Shown here: one piece after another, positions 1-6,698 of the stretch
Position numbering within the stretch: position 1 is the first letter of the stretch
How the letters are laid out: each line of letters opens with the position of its first letter
Assembly: GCA_031283785.1 (NCBI GenBank)
Contig: JAITBC010000177.1
Location: 1 to 6,973, forward strand
DNA from: Tannerella sp.
GTDB lineage: Bacteria; Bacteroidota; Bacteroidia; Bacteroidales; Tannerellaceae
Length of the DNA stretch: 6,973 nucleotides
Direction: 5' to 3'
The notes under the pieces: generated by a model
The model's database searches: none
What the model was told of the DNA's origin: nothing
Seen by the model: the letters and a program-made list of their open reading frames with translations, nothing else
Made by a program: the position numbers and the translations under genes

Positions 1-1
1 C

Positions 2-1339
2 GGGATCGTATTAAGTCCGGAAATGGCCGGGACATACGCCGAAAAGTGGAATTTGCCGGTTATAAAGGATTTTCGTGGACAGTTCACCGGAAATGAGACC
101 GGCAGCAAGAAAAATGACGCTTATCGCTGGGCTGTCCGTGAATTTATCGAAAAAGGCCGATGCAATCCTCACTGGCTGTGTCTTTATGAAGATGCGTATA
201 TGACGCGCTACAAGGGTGACGTCTCGTATGTTGTCACCCGCGACTGGGCTGTTTATAACCGTGCTTTCGTTTATGATTTATCCCCGTGGGGAGACGAAAC
301 GCCACTCGACGACCCACAGCAGCCGACAGGCGCCGATTTGCAGACATATAAGCTTATGCTTGAGGCCAATATGAAACAGACGGGCGGCAAACAGATGACG
401 GAAGTAGCAGGATTCTTCTCTTTTGCGAAATACAGCAATATAGAAGGTTATCCGGGCAAGCATGACCCTGTGCCGACCGAATGGGAAACGGTATACCTGA
501 TCTCGCCCTACAACTGCTATCAGAACACGGTGGCGCATAACTGCTATAATCAGTCCGTACACTCGCAAGCGCCGACCGTGAACATGAAACAGGGGCGACC
601 GGAAACGCGCGAACCGCAAAACGGGAAAACGTATCTATGCATACTGATGGCGGATTATGATTCGGCCACACCGCTCTATGACTTCATGCCGGCCAACTGG
701 GACGATGCTGAGCGAGGCGAAATGCCGCTGCTGTGGGGGATCAACCCGAACCTGTCGGAGACGTATCCGGACATTATGCAATATCTTTACCGGACAAAGA
801 CCGAAAACGACTTCTTCGCCGCAGACGCCAGCGCCGCCGGATACATGAACCCCAACAGAATAGACCCTACTTACCTGCCACTGTTCGTTGAGCATAACAA
901 AACGTTTTACGGGCAATGGGATATGTCGCTCTCGCCCATGGTGCTCGACTGGGATGAGCCGACCGATGCCGTCAAAGACGCTTTCTTACAGTTTTCCCCC
1001 GACGGATACGCTACTATTGTGATGGATTTGCACAATACCGGCGGCAAACTGCCGCAACCGCACGTATGGAAAGGAATGCCGGTGATGGAGTTGATAAATA
1101 ACGCGTGCAACTTCTCCACAGCCGAGGAAACGGCGCGTATTATGTCGAGCGATATTCCCGCTTCACAAGACAATCAGCTCCGGTATTATTTTTTCCGTAT
1201 CGTATGGACAAATCCAAGCCGGGTGATCGACGCGGTCAACCGGCTGAAACTGCTGCGACCGGAACTTGATATCGAAGTGGTAGATCCATATAATTTCTTC
1301 CGCTTTTTTAAAATTACATATAATCAAAACCGACAATGA
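2..1339 (+). CDS. GxGYxYP-family putative glycoside hydrolase, 5' end cut by window
   Basis: The reading frame is open from base 2, so the gene begins left of the window. The Met codon at 23 is probably internal, because similarity to the downstream paralogue continues through it; by that comparison roughly 190 N-terminal residues are missing. Counting from that Met, shared landmarks are FVYDLSPWGDE (82-92), PTEWE (151-155), ADYDSATP (210-217), a RGEMPLLWGINPNLSE block (231-246) and the signature region AAGYMNP (271-277), which matches the family motif GxGYxYP with Ala for the first Gly and Asn for the second Tyr. This is the C-terminal GxGYxYP domain. Family members are annotated as putative glycoside hydrolases, but I know of no established reaction. 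The stop overlaps the start of the next gene (ATGA), implying translational coupling and a joint role. It carries more Cys than its neighbour (for example 47, 53, 165, 174, 206, 362). Family assignment is firm; the enzymatic role is inference. Confidence 0.85.
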   Translation, partial: GIVLSPEMAGTYAEKWNLPVIKDFRGQFTGNETGSKKNDAYRWAVREFIEKGRCNPHWLCLYEDAYMTRYKGDVSYVVTRDWAVYNRAFVYDLSPWGDETPLDDPQQPTGADLQTYKLMLEANMKQTGGKQMTEVAGFFSFAKYSNIEGYPGKHDPVPTEWETVYLISPYNCYQNTVAHNCYNQSVHSQAPTVNMKQGRPETREPQNGKTYLCILMADYDSATPLYDFMPANWDDAERGEMPLLWGINPNLSETYPDIMQYLYRTKTENDFFAADASAAGYMNPNRIDPTYLPLFVEHNKTFYGQWDMSLSPMVLDWDEPTDAVKDAFLQFSPDGYATIVMDLHNTGGKLPQPHVWKGMPVMELINNACNFSTAEETARIMSSDIPASQDNQLRYYFFRIVWTNPSRVIDAVNRLKLLRPELDIEVVDPYNFFRFFKITYNQNRQ

Positions 1340-3267
1340 AAAAGAATTTTTATAAATCAACAGGTATTGCCGTATTGTTATTATGTTCGGTCGCATGTAA
1401 CGGTTCAGGTGAAGATAAATCGTCAAATGAACCGAATAAACCGCCATTTGCCGAAGGACATGTAACGCTTTTCGACATGCAATACTTGAATAATCTGGAT
1501 ATAAACCGTCCGGAAAACGCTCTGACGGTCTGGGAGCATGTTCATACTGCCGCAACGCTGCAAGGTATCGTCAACCGTCAAAAACCTCAATTGTATCTGT
1601 TTTATGTGGAGAGCGGAGGAGTCAACATCGACCGCTACTGGTGGGATAAATATCGCCGGCCGGAGAAATGGCTCGGTAATATCGTCGAAGAACAGGTCGG
1701 GGACATTGCGGAACTGGTCACGAAGTTTAAAGATGATATACATGGAGCGGTAGTGTACGATCCTGCTGTGGCGGCTACGAGTAACCTTGCTTCGTCGATT
1801 GCCGGAGTTGAAGACCTTATTGCCGTGAGATACGATCTGTCGCCCTCGTCACTGTATACCGGACTGATATCGGGCGGGCCGCGTATTCCCGTAAAAGTAT
1901 GGCTGCTCAATGAAGACGGCACGTCAATGTTCACCGGCTCGGGGCGAATACCGGGGACAGACATTCCGTCGAGCGGATCCCCAAAAATTGATGCATATAG
2001 CTGGTTTATGGAAAAATATTTAAAGACGGGAAAATGTAACACCGCTTATGCGGCATACTATATTGACCAGTTCTGGTTGCAGAAACCGACGGCAGCTCCG
2101 GTCAATCATCATACCCTGACCAATCATGATTTTTTTGTCGGCAAGAAAGCTTTCTTCTTTGACCTCAGCCCCTGGGCGGATGAAAAAGCGACCGACGACG
2201 TCCGTCAGGCGGCAGGAGCCGACCGTAAGATGCTGGAAGAAATGTTACTCACGGCATACAGGCAAAACGGCAACGGCAAAACATTCACTTATATCGGCGG
2301 GTTTCCCGAGTGGGCTTACAAATATACGCAACATGCCGGCGGCAGTCACGAAGATGTAGCTACCGAATGGGAGTTCTCACGAGTGATAGGCGCTTACAAT
2401 GCATTCAAGGATGCGGATGCAATAGGATTTGGAGCTTTGGCAAATGCATCCCTGTGGCAGCATTTCCCGTTGCGTAAGGAATACCCGCAGAAATGGGTGA
2501 CAAAAGAAGAACTGCAGGCCAAAGGTTATCTGGATGCAAAAGGCAAACTGTCGCTGGGCAAAAAGCAGTTAATGGTTTTTTACGTTGGAGATTACGATGC
2601 CTCGTCATGGCTGTCGCAGACGACGCCTTCTCTTTGGGATGATCCGTCTCGAGGCAAAATTCCGATGATGTGGAGTATCAGTCCGGTTTTGTCGGAACGC
2701 GTGCCGATGGCATGGGAATACCGGCGGGAAACGGCAACCGATAACGACTACTTTGTGGCGGCCGACAACGGGGCAGGCTATCTCAATCCCGGAGAATTGC
2801 AAACGCCGCGTCTTTCCGGCCTTCCGGATGCGACGAAACAATGGGCTGATCACTGCAAACCATATTATAAACTGTGGGGATTGACGGTCACGGGATTCGT
2901 AATAGACGGTTTTGCCGACGGGCTAAATGACCGAGGCCTTGATGCTTACCGCGAATTCAGTCCTAACGGCATCGTCCCGCAAAAAATCCCAACGACCATG
3001 CTTTACCGCAGCGACATGCCCGTCTTACGCTCCGATTGGGACATTAACGACGCCGACCCGAAAGCGGCTGCCGATCAGGTCGTCCAACGTGTAAGAGCAA
3101 GGCAGATACCGTTCCACTGGTTCCGTAACATCCTGAAAAGCCCCGAATGGTATGCACAGGTTGTAGAAGAATTGAAGCAGCGCAATCCGGACATCGTACT
3201 TGTAGATGCCCCGACATTTTTCGAGTTATACAGAATTTTTTTGAAGGAAAATCCTGCATACCAATGA
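1336..3267 (+). CDS. GxGYxYP-family lipoprotein, putative glycoside hydrolase
   Basis: This complete 643-residue protein has a lipoprotein signal peptide: a Lys-rich start, a hydrophobic stretch IAVLLLCSVA and a likely lipidated Cys21. The following residues, NGSGEDKSS, are acidic, as in surface-exported Bacteroidota lipoproteins, so an outer-membrane location is likely. Residues about 42-215 form the N-terminal GxGYxYP domain (LNNLDINRPENALTVWE, then TLQGIVNRQKPQLYLF). The C-terminal domain follows, with FFFDLSPWADE (273-283), ATEWE (342-346), VGDYDASSW (417-425), a RGKIPMMWSISPVLSE block (439-454) and GAGYLNP (479-485), where Asn replaces the second Tyr of GxGYxYP. The start is supported by the signal peptide beginning exactly there, although no Shine-Dalgarno is seen, which is normal in this phylum. 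It overlaps the preceding paralogue by four bases. A role in envelope or extracellular glycan handling is inferred from the family name and location; no substrate can be assigned. Confidence 0.9.
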   Translation: MKKNFYKSTGIAVLLLCSVACNGSGEDKSSNEPNKPPFAEGHVTLFDMQYLNNLDINRPENALTVWEHVHTAATLQGIVNRQKPQLYLFYVESGGVNIDRYWWDKYRRPEKWLGNIVEEQVGDIAELVTKFKDDIHGAVVYDPAVAATSNLASSIAGVEDLIAVRYDLSPSSLYTGLISGGPRIPVKVWLLNEDGTSMFTGSGRIPGTDIPSSGSPKIDAYSWFMEKYLKTGKCNTAYAAYYIDQFWLQKPTAAPVNHHTLTNHDFFVGKKAFFFDLSPWADEKATDDVRQAAGADRKMLEEMLLTAYRQNGNGKTFTYIGGFPEWAYKYTQHAGGSHEDVATEWEFSRVIGAYNAFKDADAIGFGALANASLWQHFPLRKEYPQKWVTKEELQAKGYLDAKGKLSLGKKQLMVFYVGDYDASSWLSQTTPSLWDDPSRGKIPMMWSISPVLSERVPMAWEYRRETATDNDYFVAADNGAGYLNPGELQTPRLSGLPDATKQWADHCKPYYKLWGLTVTGFVIDGFADGLNDRGLDAYREFSPNGIVPQKIPTTMLYRSDMPVLRSDWDINDADPKAAADQVVQRVRARQIPFHWFRNILKSPEWYAQVVEELKQRNPDIVLVDAPTFFELYRIFLKENPAYQ

Positions 3268-3309
3268 AAAATTAAAGTATAAGTGTGGAATCTTTTTTCT
3301 CTGTGAAAA

Positions 3310-3340
3310 TTTGATTTTTCCAAAACATGCTGTACATTTG
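3310..3340 (+). promoter_or_regulatory. Bacteroides-type promoter for a short transcript
   Basis: TTTG at 3310-3313 is followed by exactly 19 bases and then TACATTTG at 3333-3340, which fits the Bacteroidota primary sigma consensus (TTTG at -33, TAnnTTTG at -7) at every specified base. It faces a terminator hairpin only about 45 bases downstream and lies over 370 bases before the next gene, so it most likely drives a short RNA rather than that gene. The start of transcription would fall near 3342-3350; the exact base cannot be read from sequence. Confidence 0.7.
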
Positions 3341-3341
3341 C

Positions 3342-3414
3342 GGCAGATACCGGAATGGTATTTAGCCATATTATTACGTTAAAAACAGGGAGTTCAGTCT
3401 CCCTGTTTTATTTT
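3342..3414 (+). ncRNA. Candidate small RNA, two-hairpin, about 65-73 nt
   Basis: A perfect-consensus promoter lies immediately upstream and a strong intrinsic terminator ends the segment. Between them there is no credible ORF. The 5' part folds: GGCAGATACC (3342-3351) pairs with GGTATTTAGCC (3357-3367) through one G-U pair and a single bulged A (3364), closing a GGAAT loop. An AU-rich single-stranded linker (ATATTATTACGTTA) follows, and then the terminator hairpin with loop TTCAGT. Hairpin, linker and terminator make a plausible regulatory RNA, with the linker or a loop as the pairing region. I do not recognise a named RNA family. It could instead be a short leader whose downstream gene has been lost, or a 3'-end-derived RNA of the upstream operon. 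Promoter, fold and terminator are visible; the function is unknown. Confidence 0.5.
3382..3414 (+). terminator. Strong intrinsic terminator
   Basis: AAAACAGGGAG (3382-3392) and CTCCCTGTTTT (3399-3409) form a perfect 11-bp stem around a TTCAGT loop, and the T-rich tail continues to 3414. It would end the short transcript starting near 3342, and it is also the first convincing terminator after the GxGYxYP operon, so it may serve both. The A-rich left arm would give a weaker terminator on the minus strand as well. Confidence 0.85.
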
Positions 3415-3625
3415 AACCCCCACCCCACCCCGTATATCCGGAACGGGAAATGAAGAAGACGCAACAAAACTGCCCCGTTACGAAAAAGCTGTCACCCGGT
3501 ATATATGATTCTCCCTTTTAATTCCAGGAATAACAAATCCGGCGCGTATCACCGTGAAAACGGTCAATGCTGCAAACTTAACTGAAAGATATAATTTTTG
3601 TAGCCGGCAGGTAACATTTGGTCTC
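3415..3625. other. Non-coding spacer with a C-rich tract
   Basis: No convincing gene is visible. The tract at 3417-3431 reads CCCCCACCCCACCCC, so the minus strand has three consecutive G runs beside the terminator. The rest is unstructured apart from a short candidate reading frame of 23 codons at 3450-3521 that lacks supporting signals. The spacer separates the small-RNA unit from the control region of the PHP-glycosyltransferase gene. Confidence 0.5.
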
Positions 3626-3633
3626 TACTTTTG
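3626..3633 (+). promoter_or_regulatory. Possible -7 box of the PHP-glycosyltransferase gene
   Basis: TACTTTTG fits TAnnTTTG and is followed by C, as is common in Bacteroidota promoters. No TTTG sits at the preferred 19-21 base distance; the nearest (3597-3600) is 25 bases away, so the -33 part is weak. If used, it gives a leader of about 75 bases before the ATG at 3717. It is the best promoter candidate for this otherwise isolated gene, but a match to an 8-base pattern alone is modest evidence. Confidence 0.35.
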
Positions 3634-3639
3634 CATCGT

Positions 3640-3677
3640 TAAACAATTCTTTTCCGGAAAGATTAAAAATTTGTTTA
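3640..3677 (+). repeat. Palindrome and flanking inverted repeat in the leader
   Basis: TTTCCGGAAA at 3651-3660 is a perfect 10-base palindrome. It is flanked by TAAACAATT (3640-3648) and AATTTGTTTA (3668-3677), which are inverted copies differing by one base. The whole lies just after the possible -7 box, in the presumed 5' leader, so it could be an operator for a dimeric regulator or an RNA hairpin affecting translation. No specific regulator can be named. Confidence 0.4.
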
Positions 3678-3716
3678 CTCAATAGAAATCCGTAAAAGCC
3701 ACTAATAACACATAAT

Positions 3717-6356
3717 ATGGAGAATAATTTTCAGGCAGAGTTGAAGTCCGGATTGCAGGTATTTCTTGAAGAACAGAAAACCAGATATCCGCACAATGAT
3801 TTGCTCAGGATAGACCTTCACTGTCATGACCGCAACAGTGACGAACCCGACGAACTTCTCGGACGTATCTTAAATGTATCCGAGACCTGGCTGCCGGGCG
3901 AACGGCTGATGCGGGAATTGCAAATGAACGGATGTAACGCTTTCACGGTTACGAACCATAACAACGCCCGTTCGTGTTATGAACTCCGCGATAAAGGTTT
4001 CGACATACTTACCGGGTGCGAATTCAGCTGCATTGTCCCCGACTGCGACATCGGCATACATGTCCTCGCCTACGGATTTTCGCCCGAACAGGAAGTCAGA
4101 CTGAATAAACTGCGCCGTAACGTTTACCTGTTTCAGGAATATGCCCTGAAACACGATATTCCTACCGTTTGGGCGCATCCGTTATATCATTATCAGGCCA
4201 AGAGAATGCCGACTGTGGATTTTTTCCGGAAAATGGCGCTTGTCTTCGAGCGGTTCGAAGTCCTCAACGGACAGCGCAATACATGGCAAAACATGCTGGT
4301 AAAAGAATGGATAACATCGCTTACTCCCGACCGTATCGACGACCTCTCAAAAGAATTCGACCTTGATCCCTCGGCATACTGTTTCGATAAATATAAAAAA
4401 TCGTTCACCGGAGGTTCGGACAGTCATATCGGCATCTTTGCCGGGCTGACAGGCACAAATCTCTATATCCCCAACCTTCAGGAAAGATTGAAGAACGAAC
4501 CGTCGTCGGCGCTCGCGCTCGAAGCAATAAGACGTGCCGACATGATCCCGTACGGATCGCATCAAAACGCCGAAAAACTTACTGTTGCTTTTCTTGATTA
4601 TGTCTCGCAGGTCGCCCTCAATTACAAAGACCCCGGATTAATGCGCCTGCTGCTTCATCGTGGCTCGGCGCCCGATAAAATATTAGCCTTCTTATTGTCC
4701 AATATTTTTCTTGAAATACAGCGTCATAAAGTTACGATTTCTTTTGTCCGCCTGTTTCATGAATCACTGATGGGCAAATCACCGTCGTTTCTGAAAAAGT
4801 TTGCACTCAAACCATCATACAAACCGATATTCGACGAAATCGAAAAGATGGCGAAGTCCCACCGGAACGGCTCGCATGACATTGTCGGCGAATATAACCA
4901 ATCGATTCACAATATCAATGAAAAATTAAATGAGATACTGTTTTCACGTGTCAGCAAAAAAATAGAGAAGCTTGATTTGAACAACAAACTCTCGCCCGAC
5001 AACATAGAACGTCTGCTTGCAAAACTTGATTTACCGAGCCATATACGGTCGTATCTCACCTCCGGCAAGGCCGACAAAAACGAATCGGCTATTGATCTCG
5101 CCGACTTCCTCGACGGCCTTTCGTTTCCTTTTTTTGCTTCGGCGCTCGTTTTGTCGGCTCACTACACAAGCGCAAAAGTACTCTTCAATACCCGTCCGTT
5201 TCTGAAAGCATTTTCACGACATATCCGTAAATACGAACATCCGCAACGGGCATTGTGGCTCACCGATACTTTCGGTGATAAAAACAGTCTGTCGACTGCG
5301 CTTCAATCCATACACCGTAAAATAAAGGACGACAATCTGCCCATCGACATGCTTGTGTGCAGCAGCCAAATCGATCCCGACGAACACCTGATTGTGCTGC
5401 CTCCGCTCTGCGAATTTTCCGCTCCCTTGTACAGCAACCAGCCTGTACGCGTTCCCAATCTGCTGGATTTGCATAAACTGTTTCACGAACGGGAATACGA
5501 CCGTATTGTTTGTTCGACCGAAGGCGTGATGGGATTGATGGCTCTTTATCTTAAAAGCGCCTATTCGGTTGAAGCGTCATTTTATGTGTATACCGACTGG
5601 GTGATGTTTGCCCGGAAAGTACTGAACCTGAATAAAGACAATCTGAACCGTATCCGTCGTATGCTCCGAGCGTTCTACGGTTCGTTCGACAGGGTGTTTG
5701 TCCTTAACACCGACCAGCAAAAATGGCTGACCGGCCATGATATGAAATTACATTCCGAAACAGTCAAACTGACGGCGCACTGGGCTGACGAAATCTTCAT
5801 CCCACAACATGCCGCAAAAAAGGAACTCTTCGGCGTCGAAAATGAGGTGCCTGTAATATTGTATGCCGGCATGTTGAGCGTCGAAAACGGCGTGATGGAG
5901 TTGCCCGAAATATACCGTAATGTGCGGAAAACTTGCGCGACCGTACAACTTGTGATTGCCGGACAGGGACCTGCCGACGACGCTCTCAAAAACGAATTGC
6001 CGGAAGCCGTTTATCTCAACCGGCTTGAACGCGACCGGCTGCCTGCCGTTTATTCGTGCGCCGATCTGTTTGTCTTTCCTTCACGCTTTGACACTTTCGG
6101 CCGAGTAGCGCTCGAAGCCTTAAGTTGCGGCCTTCCTGTGGTCGCCTACAATACCAAAGGGACGAAAGATATTATCGTCCACGAACGTAACGGATATATC
6201 TTGAACACTCCAAAAGAAATGACTGACGTCATATCATCGTATCTTCAAAACCGCAATTTACACTCCTCATTCCGAAAAGCAGCCGCCGAACGGGCTAACG
6301 ATTATAAAGCCGACAGGATTATGAACGATTTTATGAATGAAATCGGCCTCGGATAA
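3717..6356 (+). CDS. PHP-domain phosphoesterase fused to GT4-like glycosyltransferase
   Basis: This 879-residue protein has no signal peptide or membrane segment, so it is probably cytoplasmic. Residues about 28-253 are a PHP metal-dependent phosphoesterase domain: DLHCHD (33-38), VTNHNN (78-83), GCEFS (100-104), His115, AHP (153-155) and GGSDSH (232-237) supply the usual metal ligands, with Asn80 where many PHP proteins have Asp. Residues about 254-505 are mostly helical and unrecognised. Residues 511-879 are a GT-B glycosyltransferase: an acceptor-side Rossmann fold opening with LWLTDTFGDKNS, a YTDW motif (625-628), then the donor domain with VILYAGML (713-720), AGQGP (748-752) and DTFGRVALE (792-800), which is the EX7E motif in its DX7E form. 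Members of this GT4 group use nucleotide sugars, often on lipid or glycan acceptors. The PHP half may remove a phosphate linked to the same pathway, but that is inference. The start is the first ATG of the frame after an A-rich, Shine-Dalgarno-free leader. No partner gene is visible and no clear terminator follows. Confidence 0.88.
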   Translation: MENNFQAELKSGLQVFLEEQKTRYPHNDLLRIDLHCHDRNSDEPDELLGRILNVSETWLPGERLMRELQMNGCNAFTVTNHNNARSCYELRDKGFDILTGCEFSCIVPDCDIGIHVLAYGFSPEQEVRLNKLRRNVYLFQEYALKHDIPTVWAHPLYHYQAKRMPTVDFFRKMALVFERFEVLNGQRNTWQNMLVKEWITSLTPDRIDDLSKEFDLDPSAYCFDKYKKSFTGGSDSHIGIFAGLTGTNLYIPNLQERLKNEPSSALALEAIRRADMIPYGSHQNAEKLTVAFLDYVSQVALNYKDPGLMRLLLHRGSAPDKILAFLLSNIFLEIQRHKVTISFVRLFHESLMGKSPSFLKKFALKPSYKPIFDEIEKMAKSHRNGSHDIVGEYNQSIHNINEKLNEILFSRVSKKIEKLDLNNKLSPDNIERLLAKLDLPSHIRSYLTSGKADKNESAIDLADFLDGLSFPFFASALVLSAHYTSAKVLFNTRPFLKAFSRHIRKYEHPQRALWLTDTFGDKNSLSTALQSIHRKIKDDNLPIDMLVCSSQIDPDEHLIVLPPLCEFSAPLYSNQPVRVPNLLDLHKLFHEREYDRIVCSTEGVMGLMALYLKSAYSVEASFYVYTDWVMFARKVLNLNKDNLNRIRRMLRAFYGSFDRVFVLNTDQQKWLTGHDMKLHSETVKLTAHWADEIFIPQHAAKKELFGVENEVPVILYAGMLSVENGVMELPEIYRNVRKTCATVQLVIAGQGPADDALKNELPEAVYLNRLERDRLPAVYSCADLFVFPSRFDTFGRVALEALSCGLPVVAYNTKGTKDIIVHERNGYILNTPKEMTDVISSYLQNRNLHSSFRKAAAERANDYKADRIMNDFMNEIGLG

Positions 6357-6625
6357 TTTCTTGCCGCTCTGCTTTCTTTCTCTAAATCACAGTTCGGACA
6401 ATATAATTTTGTAGTGTTTCGGAATATATTGATGAAGTGACCGTATATATCACGGCCTTCTCCGGGACGGAAATCCGGTGCGGAATGGAGGTGATAGACA
6501 GACGCTTCTGTGCACATAGTCACAGGCCAAATCAGTCAAAAAAAACGCCGTCGAAATGTCGTTACGCCTCATTGTTTGAAGTAAGTATTTCTTCTCACTA
6601 CTGACCGACTAAAAATTCAGTGAAT
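6357..6625. other. Intergenic stretch, possible minus-strand remnant ORF
   Basis: No plus-strand gene is visible. On the minus strand a frame from ATG at 6517 (GTG at 6523) runs to 6302, overlapping the last 55 bases of the glycosyltransferase gene. It contains the segment HSAPDFRPGEGRDIYGHF and a CPNC pair, with no recognised family, no promoter-like CAAAnnTA upstream and no Shine-Dalgarno. The tail simply reads through the antisense of the neighbouring gene. It could be a decayed fragment of a larger gene; I cannot show that it is expressed. A run of eight A residues lies near 6539-6546. The palindrome ATTCAGTGAAT (6615-6625) ends the stretch. Confidence 0.3.
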
Positions 6626-6653
6626 AAAAAGGGCAACCATTGCCGGTCGCCCT
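6626..6653 (-). terminator. Minus-strand intrinsic terminator
   Basis: Read on the minus strand, AGGGCGACC and GGTTGCCCT pair over nine positions (one G-U) around a GGCAAT loop and are followed by TTTTT ATTC. On the plus strand the same position is an A-C mismatch and no T tract follows, so the hairpin suits minus-strand RNA. It may end transcription coming from a minus-strand gene beyond the window, or antisense transcription across the insertion-sequence remnant. Confidence 0.55.
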
Positions 6654-6669
6654 GAAAGTTGTAATTTTG
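6639..6669 (+). promoter_or_regulatory. Probable promoter of the transposase remnant
   Basis: ATTG (6639-6642, three of four bases of TTTG) stands exactly 19 bases before TAATTTTG (6662-6669), a full match to TAnnTTTG. The transposase start codon at 6699 is 30 bases downstream, a sensible distance, and this supports that start. It overlaps the minus-strand terminator hairpin and the left arm of an inverted repeat. Confidence 0.5.
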
Positions 6670-6693
6670 TTGTTGCAATACAATAAAAATTAC
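6661..6693 (+). repeat. Inverted repeat before the transposase start
   Basis: GTAATTTT (6661-6668) and AAAATTAC (6686-6693) are perfect inverted copies, and pairing can extend inward through a bulged A and a G-T pair. It lies between the promoter box and ATG 6699. Such leader hairpins in insertion sequences can limit translation from read-through transcripts; whether this one did is inference. Confidence 0.45.
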
Positions 6694-6698
6694 ACTTT

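Noticed and set aside
23..25. ATG at 23 as the true start of the first gene
   Set aside because: The frame is open to base 2 and similarity to the downstream paralogue continues across this codon, so it is an internal Met.
278..1173. Several long minus-strand open frames opposite the first gene
   Set aside because: They are antisense shadows of a clearly coding plus-strand frame, with no recognisable motifs or start signals.
3306..3320. GAAAAT...ATTTTTC as a terminator right after the GxGYxYP operon
   Set aside because: The stem is short and made only of A-T pairs apart from one end, and it overlaps the better-supported promoter.
3417..3431. C-rich tract as a G-quadruplex on the minus strand
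   Set aside because: Only three long G runs are present, so a stable three-layer quadruplex is not possible within the tract; kept only as a note in the spacer.
3450..3521. A 23-codon reading frame starting MKKTQQNC in the intergenic spacer
   Set aside because: Too short to judge, no promoter, hydrophobic segment or known motif; a chance frame is the simplest reading.
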